From JAODBQ01 sp047602055 (GTDB taxonomy: Bacteria; Actinomycetota; Acidimicrobiia; Acidimicrobiales; Ilumatobacteraceae), in assembly GCA_047602055.1 (NCBI GenBank), contig JASGIG010000001.1, forward strand, positions 4,340,001 through 4,404,000: a stretch of 64,000 nucleotides of DNA, given 5' to 3'. A program made the position numbers and the translations under genes. The notes under the pieces are model-generated. The model saw nothing but the letters and a program-made list of their open reading frames with translations, did not search any database and was not told the origin of the DNA. This document shows, one piece after another, positions 41,424 to 54,149 of the stretch. Numbering within the stretch: position 1 is the stretch's first letter; every line of letters begins with the position of its first letter.

Positions 41424-41657
41424 GTAGCCAAGCTGGTCGATCGTGTCCTTGGCAGACGCGAGGTCGGCACCGGTCAGCTCGCGGTAGCGCTTGATCGCGG
41501 CGATCTTGTTGCCCTGGCGGACGAGGGCCAGCACGTCCTCGGGCACCTGCGCCGACGACATCGCGGCCGGCGACGGCACGGCGAAGCCGAGCCGCGCGTA
41601 CAGGTCCGTCACCATCGCTTCGAGCCGGCTGAGCCGGACGTAGATGTCGCTGTCCAT
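41421..41657 (-). CDS. Small protein with ribosomal L7/L12 C-terminal-like domain
   Basis: 78 residues from ATG 41657. After an N-terminal helix (MDSDIYVRLSRLEAMVTDLY) comes a segment like the L7/L12 C-terminal domain: VPEDVLALVRQGNKIAAIKR then YRELTGADLASAKDTID, with the Gly and Lys/Ala-Lys-Asp spacing of that fold. It is not L7/L12 itself, lacking its hinge and dimer domain. Such stand-alone domains are common in actinobacteria with no known role. Downstream is the DUF480 gene. Confidence 0.72.
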   Translation of the reverse strand: MDSDIYVRLSRLEAMVTDLYARLGFAVPSPAAMSSAQVPEDVLALVRQGNKIAAIKRYRELTGADLASAKDTIDQLGY

Positions 41658-41677
41658 CGGGCGGCGACCCTACAAGG

Positions 41678-42382
41678 TCACGTCGCCGGGCAGTTCGAGC
41701 CCTTGGGGATGATGATCTTCGTGCCCACGATGAACGCCTTGTAGCCCTTGGTGCTGGCGTTGGCAGCGTTCAGCTCGTCGACGGTGAGGTCGAAGTGCTT
41801 GGCGACCGTCAGCGGGATGTCGCCCTTCTGGATCGTGTAGGTCCCCTCGACGCACGGGCCGGCCGAGTTGGTCGGCGCCGTCGCGCCCGACGTGGTGGTC
41901 GTGGTCGACTTCGACGAACCCGACTTCGCCGTCGTGGTCGTCGCACCGGCGGCGGTGGTCGACGATCCGCCATCCGACGCCGTGCTGGTGGCCGTCGCCG
42001 TCGCCGCACCCGGCATGGTGGCGCCGGCCGGGATCTTGATCTCCGTGCCGACTGCGGGGAAGTTGGTCACGTACTGACCCTGCAACGTCCAGCCGTTGAG
42101 TGTGAGCAGATCCTGGAGGCTGACCTTGAACTTCTGGGCGATCGTCGACGCGTAGTCACCCGCCTGGATGACATACGTCGTCTGCTCGCCAAGGGTGTCG
42201 CCGGCCGCCGGCGGCACGGTCGTGGTCGTGGTGGCGGGGACGGTGGGGATCGTCGCGAAGTTGGTGGGGGTCAGCGGCAGGATCGTCGAGCCACTCGACG
42301 TGCCGGAACTGCCGCTCCCACACGCGCCGAGCGCAAGGCCACCCGCCACAGCGAGCCCAGCGACGAACAGACGAGAACGCAT
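41678..42382 (-). CDS. LysM-repeat lipoprotein
   Basis: 234 residues from ATG 42382. Lipoprotein signal peptide with lipobox LALGACGSGS (Cys21), then a Ser/Thr-rich spacer. Two LysM domains: residues ~67-120 (TTYVIQAGDYASTIAQKFKV then SLQDLLTLNGW) and near the C-terminus (GTYTIQKGDIPLTVAKHFDL then TVDELNAANAS), separated by a long Thr/Ala/Ser linker. LysM binds peptidoglycan or chitin glycans, so the protein probably tethers membrane to cell wall. No catalytic domain. Confidence 0.88.
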   Translation of the reverse strand: MRSRLFVAGLAVAGGLALGACGSGSSGTSSGSTILPLTPTNFATIPTVPATTTTTVPPAAGDTLGEQTTYVIQAGDYASTIAQKFKVSLQDLLTLNGWTLQGQYVTNFPAVGTEIKIPAGATMPGAATATATSTASDGGSSTTAAGATTTTAKSGSSKSTTTTTSGATAPTNSAGPCVEGTYTIQKGDIPLTVAKHFDLTVDELNAANASTKGYKAFIVGTKIIIPKGSNCPAT

Positions 42383-42420
42383 GGCCAGCTAGCCTACGGC
42401 CGAACCGGGCTCGAATCCGG

Positions 42421-43872
42421 TCAGACCAGCGGGCGCGCGGTCGGGGGGATGGGGCTGGGCAGCTGGGACTCGCCCATCAGCCAGGCGTCGACGCCGGCGG
42501 CGCACGAGCGGCCCTCGGCGATCGCCCAGACGATCAGGCTCTGACCGCGGCCCATGTCGCCGGCGACGAACACGCCGGGCACGTTGGTCATGTACCGCCC
42601 ATCACGCGCCACGTTGCCGCGCTCGTCGAAGCCGACGCCGAGCTGGTCGAGCCACGCGCCCTTCTCCGGGCCGACGAAGCCCATCGCCAGGAACACGTGG
42701 TCGGCGAGCAGCTCGCGCTCGGTGCCGGGCACCTTCTCGAAGCGGCCGTTGACCATCTCCACGCCGTGGATCTCCAGCGCCCGCACGTGCCCGCTGCCGT
42801 CGTCGACGAAGCGCTCGGTGTTGACGCTGTACAGGCGGTCACCGCCCTCCTCGTGGGCGGAGGTGATCTTGAACGTCATCGCGAACTGCGGCCACGGGTT
42901 GCTGTCGGCACGGGTCGACGGCGGCTGCGGCATGATCTCCAGCTGGGTGATCGACGCCGCGCCCTGGCGGTGCGCCGTGCCGAGGCAGTCGGCGCCGGTG
43001 TCGCCGCCACCGATGATCACCACGTGCCGGCCGTGGACGTCGATCGGCGACGACGGCATGTCGCCGTGCTGCACGCGGTTGGCCGGCGGCAGGTACTCCA
43101 TCGCCTGGTGGATGCCGGCCAGCTCGCGCCCGGGGATCGGCAGGTCGCGCCACTGCGTCGCCCCGCACGCCAGGACGATCGCGTCGTACGACGCCAGCAG
43201 CACCTCGATGTCGACGCCGTCGCCGACCGTCGCGTTCGTGCGGAACTCGGTGCCCTCGGCCTCCATCTGGGCGATGCGCCGGTCGACGTGGCGCTTCTCC
43301 ATCTTGAACTCGGGGATGCCGTAGCGCAGCAGCCCGCCGATGCGGTCGGCGCGCTCGAGCACGACGACGTCGTGGCCGGCCCGGGTCAGCTGCTGGGCGG
43401 CGGCGAGCCCGGCCGGCCCGGAGCCGATGACGGCGACGCGCTTGCCGGTCTTGACCGACGGCACCTGCGGGGTGACCCACCCCTCGGCCCAGGCGCGGTC
43501 GATGATCTCGACCTCGACCTGCTTGATCGCCACCGGGTCGGCGTTGATCCCGAGCACGCAGGCCGACTCGCACGGCGCCGGGCACAGCCGCCCGGTGAAC
43601 TCGGGGAAGTTGTTGGTGGCGTGCAGGCGGTCGATGGCGTCACGGAAGTGCTCGCGGTAGACGAGGTCGTTCCAGTCCGGGATCAGGTTGCCGAGCGGGC
43701 AGCCGTTGTTGCAGAACGGGATGCCGCAGTCCATGCACCGCCCGGCCTGCAGCTTCAGCGCGGTGCCGGGGAACTCCTCGTACACCTCGCGCCAGTCCAG
43801 GAGGCGGACGTCGATCGGCCGCCGCTTCGGCGTCTCCCGACCCCACTTCAAGAACCCGGTGACCTCACCCAT
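42421..43872 (-). CDS. gltD: Glutamate synthase small subunit
   Basis: 483 residues from ATG 43872, with GAGGAGG eight bases upstream. NADPH-oxidising subunit that feeds electrons to GltB. Starts MGEVTGFLKWGRETPKRRPI, then the 4Fe-4S ligands CMDCGIPFCNNGCPLGN and CPAPCESACVLG, the FAD motif VAVIGSGPAGLAAAQQL and the NADPH motif VVIIGGGDTGADCLG; the C-terminal FVAGDMGRGQSLIVWAIAEG completes it. Length is normal. Follows gltB by 93 bp on the same strand. Confidence 0.95.
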   Translation of the reverse strand: MGEVTGFLKWGRETPKRRPIDVRLLDWREVYEEFPGTALKLQAGRCMDCGIPFCNNGCPLGNLIPDWNDLVYREHFRDAIDRLHATNNFPEFTGRLCPAPCESACVLGINADPVAIKQVEVEIIDRAWAEGWVTPQVPSVKTGKRVAVIGSGPAGLAAAQQLTRAGHDVVVLERADRIGGLLRYGIPEFKMEKRHVDRRIAQMEAEGTEFRTNATVGDGVDIEVLLASYDAIVLACGATQWRDLPIPGRELAGIHQAMEYLPPANRVQHGDMPSSPIDVHGRHVVIIGGGDTGADCLGTAHRQGAASITQLEIMPQPPSTRADSNPWPQFAMTFKITSAHEEGGDRLYSVNTERFVDDGSGHVRALEIHGVEMVNGRFEKVPGTERELLADHVFLAMGFVGPEKGAWLDQLGVGFDERGNVARDGRYMTNVPGVFVAGDMGRGQSLIVWAIAEGRSCAAGVDAWLMGESQLPSPIPPTARPLV

Positions 43873-43965
43873 GTCGATGGCCTCCTCGCCGGCCCTTCGG
43901 TTCGGCTCGATCGGCTGGCTCGCCGGGGCTGGCGCCACGACGCTCGCCGGTGCTGCGGTACGTGC

Positions 43966-48562
<4,597 letters not shown>

Positions 48563-48729
48563 CGAGTTTCGCTTCCACGAAGTCGGGCTCGCAGGCGAGC
48601 CAGATCGGCTGGGTGGCGCTCGGGACGACGCTGGCCCGGACGGTGAATGGCATGTTACGCCCCGGTCCCCCGGTCCGCCACCGAGAACGGCCGCGAAGGG
48701 TGGTGCCAGCCCTGCCCGCCACCGGCGCC

Positions 48730-48735
48730 TACGAT
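48730..48735 (+). promoter_or_regulatory. Possible -10 element of a leaderless transcript
   Basis: TACGAT ends seven bases before the ATG at 48743, the spacing expected when transcription starts at the start codon. No independent ribosome binding site at normal distance is seen (only CCGGAG touching the ATG). Leaderless genes are frequent in actinobacteria. Confidence 0.3.
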
Positions 48736-48742
48736 CCCGGAG

Positions 48743-49150
48743 ATGTCCGATGCACCGCCGCCCAACTGGGGAGGCCCGCCACCCCCGCCGCAGCAGCCCT
48801 CGGGCTCTGGCCCCTACCCGGCGAACTACGGCCAGCAGCCCCCGCCGCCACCCTACGGCTACCAGCAGTACGGCGGGGGTGGGATGATGCCGGCGAACCA
48901 CCCGCAGGGCACGACGATCCTCGTGCTCGGCATCCTCAGCCTCGTGGTGTGCAGCATCCTCGGGCCGTTCGCGTGGTCGATGGGCAACAAGGCGATCCGC
49001 GAGATCGACGCCGACGGCACGACGATCTACGCCAACCGTGGCCAGATCGTCGCCGGCCGGATCTGCGGGATGATCGCCACAATCCTCCTGGCGATCTCCC
49101 TCGTCGTCGTCGTCATCGCGATCATCGCTGCGGCAGCCTCCTCGAACTGA
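48743..49150 (+). CDS. DUF4190-type small membrane protein
   Basis: 135 residues from ATG 48743 (MSDAPPPNWGGPPPPPQQPS). The N-terminal ~55 residues are Pro/Gly/Tyr/Gln-rich and disordered; then two hydrophobic segments (TTILVLGILSLVVCSILGPF and GMIATILLAISLVVVVIAII) around a charged loop MGNKAIREIDADGT, the DUF4190 pattern. Common in actinobacteria, role unknown. Divergent from gltB with 180 bp between starts. Confidence 0.8.
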   Translation: MSDAPPPNWGGPPPPPQQPSGSGPYPANYGQQPPPPPYGYQQYGGGGMMPANHPQGTTILVLGILSLVVCSILGPFAWSMGNKAIREIDADGTTIYANRGQIVAGRICGMIATILLAISLVVVVIAIIAAAASSN

Positions 49151-49157
49151 CCGGCGA

Positions 49158-49477
49158 ACGTGGTACGTCGACAGCTCCGTGCTGCTCCGAGCGATCGTGG
49201 AGCAAACCGCTGCCGCGTCGAGATGGTTCGAGACGGCTGCCGCCCGCGGTGACAGGTTCGTCGTCTCGCTGCTGATGGAGATCGAGATCCGCCGGGTGAC
49301 CAAGAACGCCGGGGTCGATCAGGACATCGTGTCGGAATACGTCGACGAGCTCCTGCTCAGATGGCTCGCGGCGCCCTGGCGCTCGGGTTCGACGTGTACG
49401 ACCCGGTGACCGACGATCCCCGCCGCGGCCCGGTCGTCCGTGACGACGAGGGTCAGCCGAGGTCGCCGGCGCGGTAG
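49158..49477 (+). pseudogene. PIN-domain (VapC-type) toxin relic with internal deletion
   Basis: The start of a PIN domain is clear (TWYVDSSVLLRAIVE, first catalytic Asp; FVVSLLMEIEIRRV with the second acidic residue), reading to about 49360. The end of a PIN domain follows in another frame (MARGALALGFDVYDPV, stop TAG 49475-49477), directly joined to EYVDELLLRW. The middle with the remaining catalytic residues (about 50 residues) is missing, so the gene is inactivated. No VapB-type antitoxin is seen upstream. Its tail overlaps the 3' end of tdk. Confidence 0.6.
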
Positions 49478-50052
49478 TGGGCGCGGCACAGCAGCTCGTA
49501 GCGGACGACGTCGCCGAACAGCGGCTCGGCGGGGGCGTCCTCGGTGTCGCCGACCACGACGGTGTCGCCCTCGTAGGTGATCTCGCCGTTGACGACGCGG
49601 GCGTTGTGCGTCGCCCGCGCCCCGCACCAGCAGCGCGCCTCGACCTGCATCGGCACCCGCTCGTCGGCGATCTCCAGCAGGCGCTTGGTGCCCTCGAACA
49701 GCTGGCCGCGGAAGTCGGTGATCAGCCCGAACGCGAACACGTCGACGCCGAGGTCGTCGACGACCCGGCCGAGCTGGTCGCACTGCGCGGCCGAGTAGAA
49801 CTGGGCCTCGTCGCAGACCAGGTAGTGCAGCGGCCAGTGATCGACGGCCAGCTTGTACAGGTCGATGCCACCGCTGACGTCGACGGCCTCCGCCGCCACC
49901 CCGAGCCGGCTGGTCACCTGCGCGCCCTCACGGTCGAGCATCGTCAGCAGCAGGCCGTACAGCTCGCGGCTGGCGAGGTTGTGGTGGATCTGCAGCGCCA
50001 TCGTGCTCTTGCCCGAGCCCATCGTGCCGAAGCTGAAACGTAACGTGGCCAT
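49453..50052 (-). CDS. tdk: Thymidine kinase
   Basis: 199-residue type II thymidine kinase for nucleoside salvage. P-loop GTMGSGKST at residues 9-17, the DEAQFY Walker B/lasso region, a FGLITDFRGQLFEG strand, zinc-type CWCGARATHNARVVNG and a late LLCRAHY. Length is standard. Flanked on both sides by relics (PIN toxin and DNA ligase), so it survives inside a decaying stretch. Confidence 0.94.
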   Translation of the reverse strand: MATLRFSFGTMGSGKSTMALQIHHNLASRELYGLLLTMLDREGAQVTSRLGVAAEAVDVSGGIDLYKLAVDHWPLHYLVCDEAQFYSAAQCDQLGRVVDDLGVDVFAFGLITDFRGQLFEGTKRLLEIADERVPMQVEARCWCGARATHNARVVNGEITYEGDTVVVGDTEDAPAEPLFGDVVRYELLCRAHYRAGDLG

Positions 50053-50097
50053 GACGTGCGCGGACGATACCGAGACCCGACGCCCGCCGGAGCGACG

Positions 50098-50526
50098 TCA
50101 GCGACGGCAACGCCCACCGCCGGGTGCTCGGTGGTGGTGGAGCTGGCCACGGGCTCTGGCAACAGGAAGCCGGACGCCTGCCGCTCGCCGACGACGCGGC
50201 AACGAACACGCCGAGCCGAGCCCGTCAACCAGCCACGGCGGCGGCCATGCCCCCACTCGGCGGCAAGTACGACGAGATCGAGCGTGTGCACCGGCTTGAC
50301 CTTGCGCCACGTGTTGCCGCGGCGGCCGGCCGGACAGCCGAGAGCTGCGCCAGCCGACGCCGAGCCGGCCCTGGCGCGGCGACCCGACCAGCAGCCCGAT
50401 CGCCGGGACGATCTCGCCGGGCGCCACGGTACGCAGGAACGCGGCGAGCACGTCGACCTTCACCGAGCGCTTCGGCGTCTCGGCGACGGCCTGCGACGCG
50501 GCCACGAGGTCGGCGAGCAACGTCAC
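50098..50526 (-). pseudogene. Relic of ATP-dependent DNA ligase (LigB/LigC-type)
   Basis: From about 50526 the minus strand reads MTLLADLVAASQAVAETPKR then SVKVDVLAAFLRTVAPGEIV and SPRQGRLGVGW, the opening of actinobacterial ATP-dependent ligases. After ~60 residues the sequence jumps to WRKVKPVHTLDLVVLAAEWG HGRRRGWL (other frame, about 50230-50310), the piece containing nucleotidyltransferase motif V (KVKP). Some 250 residues, including the catalytic KxDG lysine, are missing between them, and the OB domain afterwards is unrecognisable. Clearly non-functional. Confidence 0.65.
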
Positions 50527-50539
50527 CGTGCCGGTGTCG

Positions 50540-52465
50540 TCAGGCCGAGTACCAGCCGTAGACGTCGAAGACGAGTTGGGTCGCGACGAAGTTGTAGATG
50601 CGGATCCCGCCGTCGCTGCCGGTGACGGCGATGACGTGGTTGGCGCGGATGTCGTTGGCGCCCGTCAGGTTCAGCGTCGACGTCGTCGGGCGGGCACCGT
50701 CGGGGTACACCGTCACGAAGCCGTCGCCGGTGTTGTCGACGCCGGTGATGTTGCCGACCACGGCAGCGGCACCGGACGCTGCCGTCCCGGCGGCGGCGAG
50801 TAGCAGCGTCACCGTGTCCCCGGCCGGGCGGCGACCGAGGCTGTCGCGGGTGTCGAGCACCCGGTACGGGCTCACGGCGGTGAACAGGCCGGCGGCCGAG
50901 GTGGCCGCAGAGGCGTCGGTGAACCAGCCGACGACGTCGGCGACGAGGTGCATCGAGACGTTGTTGAACAGCCGCACCGAACCGTCGGCGCCGACCGGGA
51001 TGATCACCTGGTTGGCCACCGACTCGCCGCCGGCGACGGTGTTGACGTTCGACGTCGCCGGCCGCGTGTCGTCGGGATAGACGGTGACGTAGCCGGGTGC
51101 GACCGCCTCGGTGATCGTGACGTTGAGGGCGACCGCCTGCACGCCGCTGGTGGGGACACCGCCACGACCGAGGACCTGCAACGTCGTCGTCGCCCCCGCC
51201 GCCGGGATCGCCCCCGAGTAGCCGATCGCGTTGCGCGTGTCGAGGATCCGGTCCGGCGTCAGCGACTGCAACCGTCCGGCCTGCGCCGTGCTCGCCGGCG
51301 CGTAGTAGCCGAACACGTCGACGACGACGTGGGTGCTCACGGACGCCCACAGCCGCACCGCACCGTCGGCGCCGACCGGCACGGTGGCGAGCACGGCGCG
51401 GGTCTGGCCGGCGGCGGCGACGTTGAGGTTCGACGTCTCCGGCATCGTCCCGTCGCCCCAAGCGCGCAGGTACCCGGCCGCGCCGGTCTCCGTGACGGTG
51501 AGGTTGAGCACGACGGCGGCGACGCCGCTCGACGGGATCCCGGCCTGACCGGCGATCGGTACGGTCAGCGTCGTGCCCGCCGACGGCTTCGTCGAGGTTC
51601 TGGTGTCGAGCAACCGTTGCGGCGCGGCCAGCGCGGCGAACGCCGCGGTGGTGGTGGCAACGGTCGACGGCGTCGTCGTCGGGGTGACCGTCGGGTTGGT
51701 GGTCGTCGGCGTCGTCACCGCATCGGTGACGCCGAGGATGTTGGTGCCGGTGAACGCGCTGTAGTTGCTGGCGGTCTGGGTGAGGGAGACGAGCGCCGTG
51801 GCCGTCGCCTGCTTGTAGATGGAGTCGCCGCTGTTGAGGTGGTCGCGGGTGCCGCGGGTGTTGTACGGCGCGTTGTTGGCGTAGACGGCGGTGGTGATGG
51901 TGTCGTCGAAGAACAGCTGCCCGGTGTGCACCGCCGAGCCGACGTGCACCTTGACGTGGATGTGCACCGCCCGCCCCGAGTACCAACCGGGGTAGATCGT
52001 CGTGAACGTCACCTGCCCGTTGGCGTCGCTGACCTGCGCGCCGCGCAGGTACGTCTGCCCGACGGTGCTCACGCCGCCCGGCTGGCCGGCGTAGCCGGAG
52101 TAGATCCCGTTGGCGTTGGCGTGCCAGATCTCGACGACGGCACCCTCGACGGCAGCGCACGACGTCGACGTGCTGACGACGGTGAGCGTCAGCACCAGCG
52201 GCACGCCGGTCTGCGTCTCGCGGATGTCGCTGCGCAGCAGCGTGGTCTCGTCGAGGTAGTACGGCCCCTGGGTGACCTCCTGCATCAGGCTGCACGTCGC
52301 CACCACCTCTGGCGCCGCGGCGACCGTCGGGCCGTCCAGGAAGGTGCCGCGAACCATGAGCGCCAGCCCAGCGCCACCGGCGCCGAGCACCAGGGCGCGC
52401 CGTCGTGACATCCCGGCACCGCCGTCCGTCTCGGCTCGTTCGACACCCTCGCCAGCTTCGCTCAT
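50540..52465 (-). CDS. Secreted intradiol ring-cleavage dioxygenase fused to three surface repeats
   Basis: 641 residues from ATG 52465, with GGAGG nine bases upstream. Tat-like signal (MSRRRALVLGAGGAGLALMV near residue 20). Residues ~50-250 are an intradiol dioxygenase: TQGPYYLDETTLLRSDI, VVEIWHANANGIYSGY, TFTTIYPGWYSGRAVHIHVK, supplying the Tyr/Tyr/His/His iron ligands. A Thr/Pro linker follows, then three ~125-residue beta-rich repeats each with RLLDTR / RILDTR / RVLDTR at the start, a TSNLN- or TSNVN-type centre and a VVDVFGYY / VADVVGWF / VFDVYGWY end. Such repeats are found in surface proteins of Acidimicrobiia. Extracellular dioxygenases of this group act on aromatic diols; the substrate here is unknown. 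Confidence 0.8.
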   Translation of the reverse strand: MSEAGEGVERAETDGGAGMSRRRALVLGAGGAGLALMVRGTFLDGPTVAAAPEVVATCSLMQEVTQGPYYLDETTLLRSDIRETQTGVPLVLTLTVVSTSTSCAAVEGAVVEIWHANANGIYSGYAGQPGGVSTVGQTYLRGAQVSDANGQVTFTTIYPGWYSGRAVHIHVKVHVGSAVHTGQLFFDDTITTAVYANNAPYNTRGTRDHLNSGDSIYKQATATALVSLTQTASNYSAFTGTNILGVTDAVTTPTTTNPTVTPTTTPSTVATTTAAFAALAAPQRLLDTRTSTKPSAGTTLTVPIAGQAGIPSSGVAAVVLNLTVTETGAAGYLRAWGDGTMPETSNLNVAAAGQTRAVLATVPVGADGAVRLWASVSTHVVVDVFGYYAPASTAQAGRLQSLTPDRILDTRNAIGYSGAIPAAGATTTLQVLGRGGVPTSGVQAVALNVTITEAVAPGYVTVYPDDTRPATSNVNTVAGGESVANQVIIPVGADGSVRLFNNVSMHLVADVVGWFTDASAATSAAGLFTAVSPYRVLDTRDSLGRRPAGDTVTLLLAAAGTAASGAAAVVGNITGVDNTGDGFVTVYPDGARPTTSTLNLTGANDIRANHVIAVTGSDGGIRIYNFVATQLVFDVYGWYSA

Positions 52466-52562
52466 CGTCGGGACCTCCGTGTCCGGCCGCTCTCGGGCGG
52501 CGTGTGACGGCGAAGGTACGAACCGATGCTCTGACGCCCGTGAGGCTTGGCTCCGAGGTTGC

Positions 52563-54053
52563 TCAGAACCCGCTGGGGGGCGGCGGCTGCGGGCCCTCGC
52601 GCCAGGCACGCTCGAACGGCAGGCGCCAGGCGTGCGGGGCGATCAGCTGGTGGACGGCGTTCGGCCCCCACGACCCCGGCGGGTAGGAGCGCACCGGCGG
52701 CGGGCTCTCCAGCAACGGCGTCGACAGCTCCCACAATCGCTCGATGCCCTCGGCCGTGGTGAACAGCGTGTGGTCACCGCTCATCGCGTCATGGATCAAC
52801 CGCTCGTAGGCCTCGAGCACGTCGTGGACCTTGCCGGTCTCGTGCAGGGCGAACTGCAGGCTGAGCTTGTCCAGCTTCATCCCCGGCCCGGGCCGCTTGC
52901 CGTAGAACGACAGCGACAGCTTCGACGCGTCGGCGAGGTCGAACGTCAGGTGGTCCGGGCCCTGCGCGCCGACACCGGAGTTGGCCGGGAACATGCTCTT
53001 GGGCGGCTCACGGAAGGCGATCGAGATGATCCGTGCACCCTCCGCCATCCGCTTGCCGGTCCGCAGGAAGAACGGCACCCCGGCCCAGCGCCAGTTGTCG
53101 ATCCGGCAGCGCAGGGCGATGAACGTCTCGGTGTCGGAGAACGACGACACGCCCGGCTCGTCCCGGTAGCCCTGGTACTGGCCGCGCACGACGTCGGTCG
53201 GCAGGACGTCCTCCATCGAGCGGAACACCTTGTTCTTCTCCTCGCTGATCGCCGCCGGCTCCAGCGCGGTCGGCGGCTCCATCGCCATGAACGCCAGCAC
53301 CTGGAACAGGTGGGTGACGACCATGTCGCGGTACGCCCCGGTCTGCTCGTAGAAGCCGGTGCGCTGCTCCAGCGACAGGGTCTCGGGGACGTCGATCTGC
53401 ACGTGGTCGATGTGGTTGCGGTTCCAGATCGGCTCGAACAGGCCGTTGGCGAAGCGGAAGGCGAGGATGTTCTGGGCCGCTTCCTTGCCGAGGAAGTGGT
53501 CGATGCGGAAGATCTGGCTCTCGTCGAACACCTCGTGCAGCGCGGCGTTGAGCCGCTTGGCGCTGGCCAGGTCGGTGCCGAACGGCTTCTCCATGACGAT
53601 CCGGCTGTGCTCGACGAGCCGTGCTTCGGCGAGCGTCCGCACGGCGGCGAGCGCCGCGCCCGGCGGGACGCTGAGGTAGTGCAGCCGGCGGGCACCGCCG
53701 CCCAGCCGCCCCTCGGCTTCGGTCACCGCGTCGGCCAACGCCGCCGGGCCCTCCTGCGAGGCCACGAAGTGCAACGTGGCGGCGAAGTCGGCCCACTCCT
53801 GGGGCGTCACCTCGCGGCTGGCGAACACCTTGCAGGCGGCCTCGGCCATGTTGCGGAAGCTGTCGTCGTCGAGGTCGTCGAGCGACGTGCCGATGATCTC
53901 GCAGCGCGGCAGCAGCCCAGCGCGGTGCAGGTGCAGCAGGCCGGGCAGCAGCTTGCGCTTGGCGAGATCGCCGGTGGCGCCGAACAGCACGACGACCTGT
54001 GGCCGCAGCGGCGTCATCAGGTTGGAGGTGACGTCGCTCGGGTCGTTGGCCAT
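52563..54053 (-). CDS. zwf: Glucose-6-phosphate 1-dehydrogenase
   Basis: 496 residues from ATG 54053, preceded by GAGGTGAGC. First enzyme of the oxidative pentose phosphate pathway, producing NADPH. NADP loop VVLFGATGDLAKRKLLPGL at ~21-39, substrate motif RIDHFLGKEAAQNILAFRF with the catalytic His, EKPFGTDLASAK, and RTGKRMAEGARIISIAF. Length is normal. Upstream of the dioxygenase gene on the same strand, 97 bp apart; no other pentose-phosphate gene adjoins. Confidence 0.95.
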   Translation of the reverse strand: MANDPSDVTSNLMTPLRPQVVVLFGATGDLAKRKLLPGLLHLHRAGLLPRCEIIGTSLDDLDDDSFRNMAEAACKVFASREVTPQEWADFAATLHFVASQEGPAALADAVTEAEGRLGGGARRLHYLSVPPGAALAAVRTLAEARLVEHSRIVMEKPFGTDLASAKRLNAALHEVFDESQIFRIDHFLGKEAAQNILAFRFANGLFEPIWNRNHIDHVQIDVPETLSLEQRTGFYEQTGAYRDMVVTHLFQVLAFMAMEPPTALEPAAISEEKNKVFRSMEDVLPTDVVRGQYQGYRDEPGVSSFSDTETFIALRCRIDNWRWAGVPFFLRTGKRMAEGARIISIAFREPPKSMFPANSGVGAQGPDHLTFDLADASKLSLSFYGKRPGPGMKLDKLSLQFALHETGKVHDVLEAYERLIHDAMSGDHTLFTTAEGIERLWELSTPLLESPPPVRSYPPGSWGPNAVHQLIAPHAWRLPFERAWREGPQPPPPSGF

Positions 54054-54149
54054 GCTCACCTCGTCGACGCTACGCACCCCAGATGAACAGGACATTTCGG
54101 AGCCAGGCGATCCCTCCCGCGTGGCGGTGCGACCGCCAGTCCCCGACCG

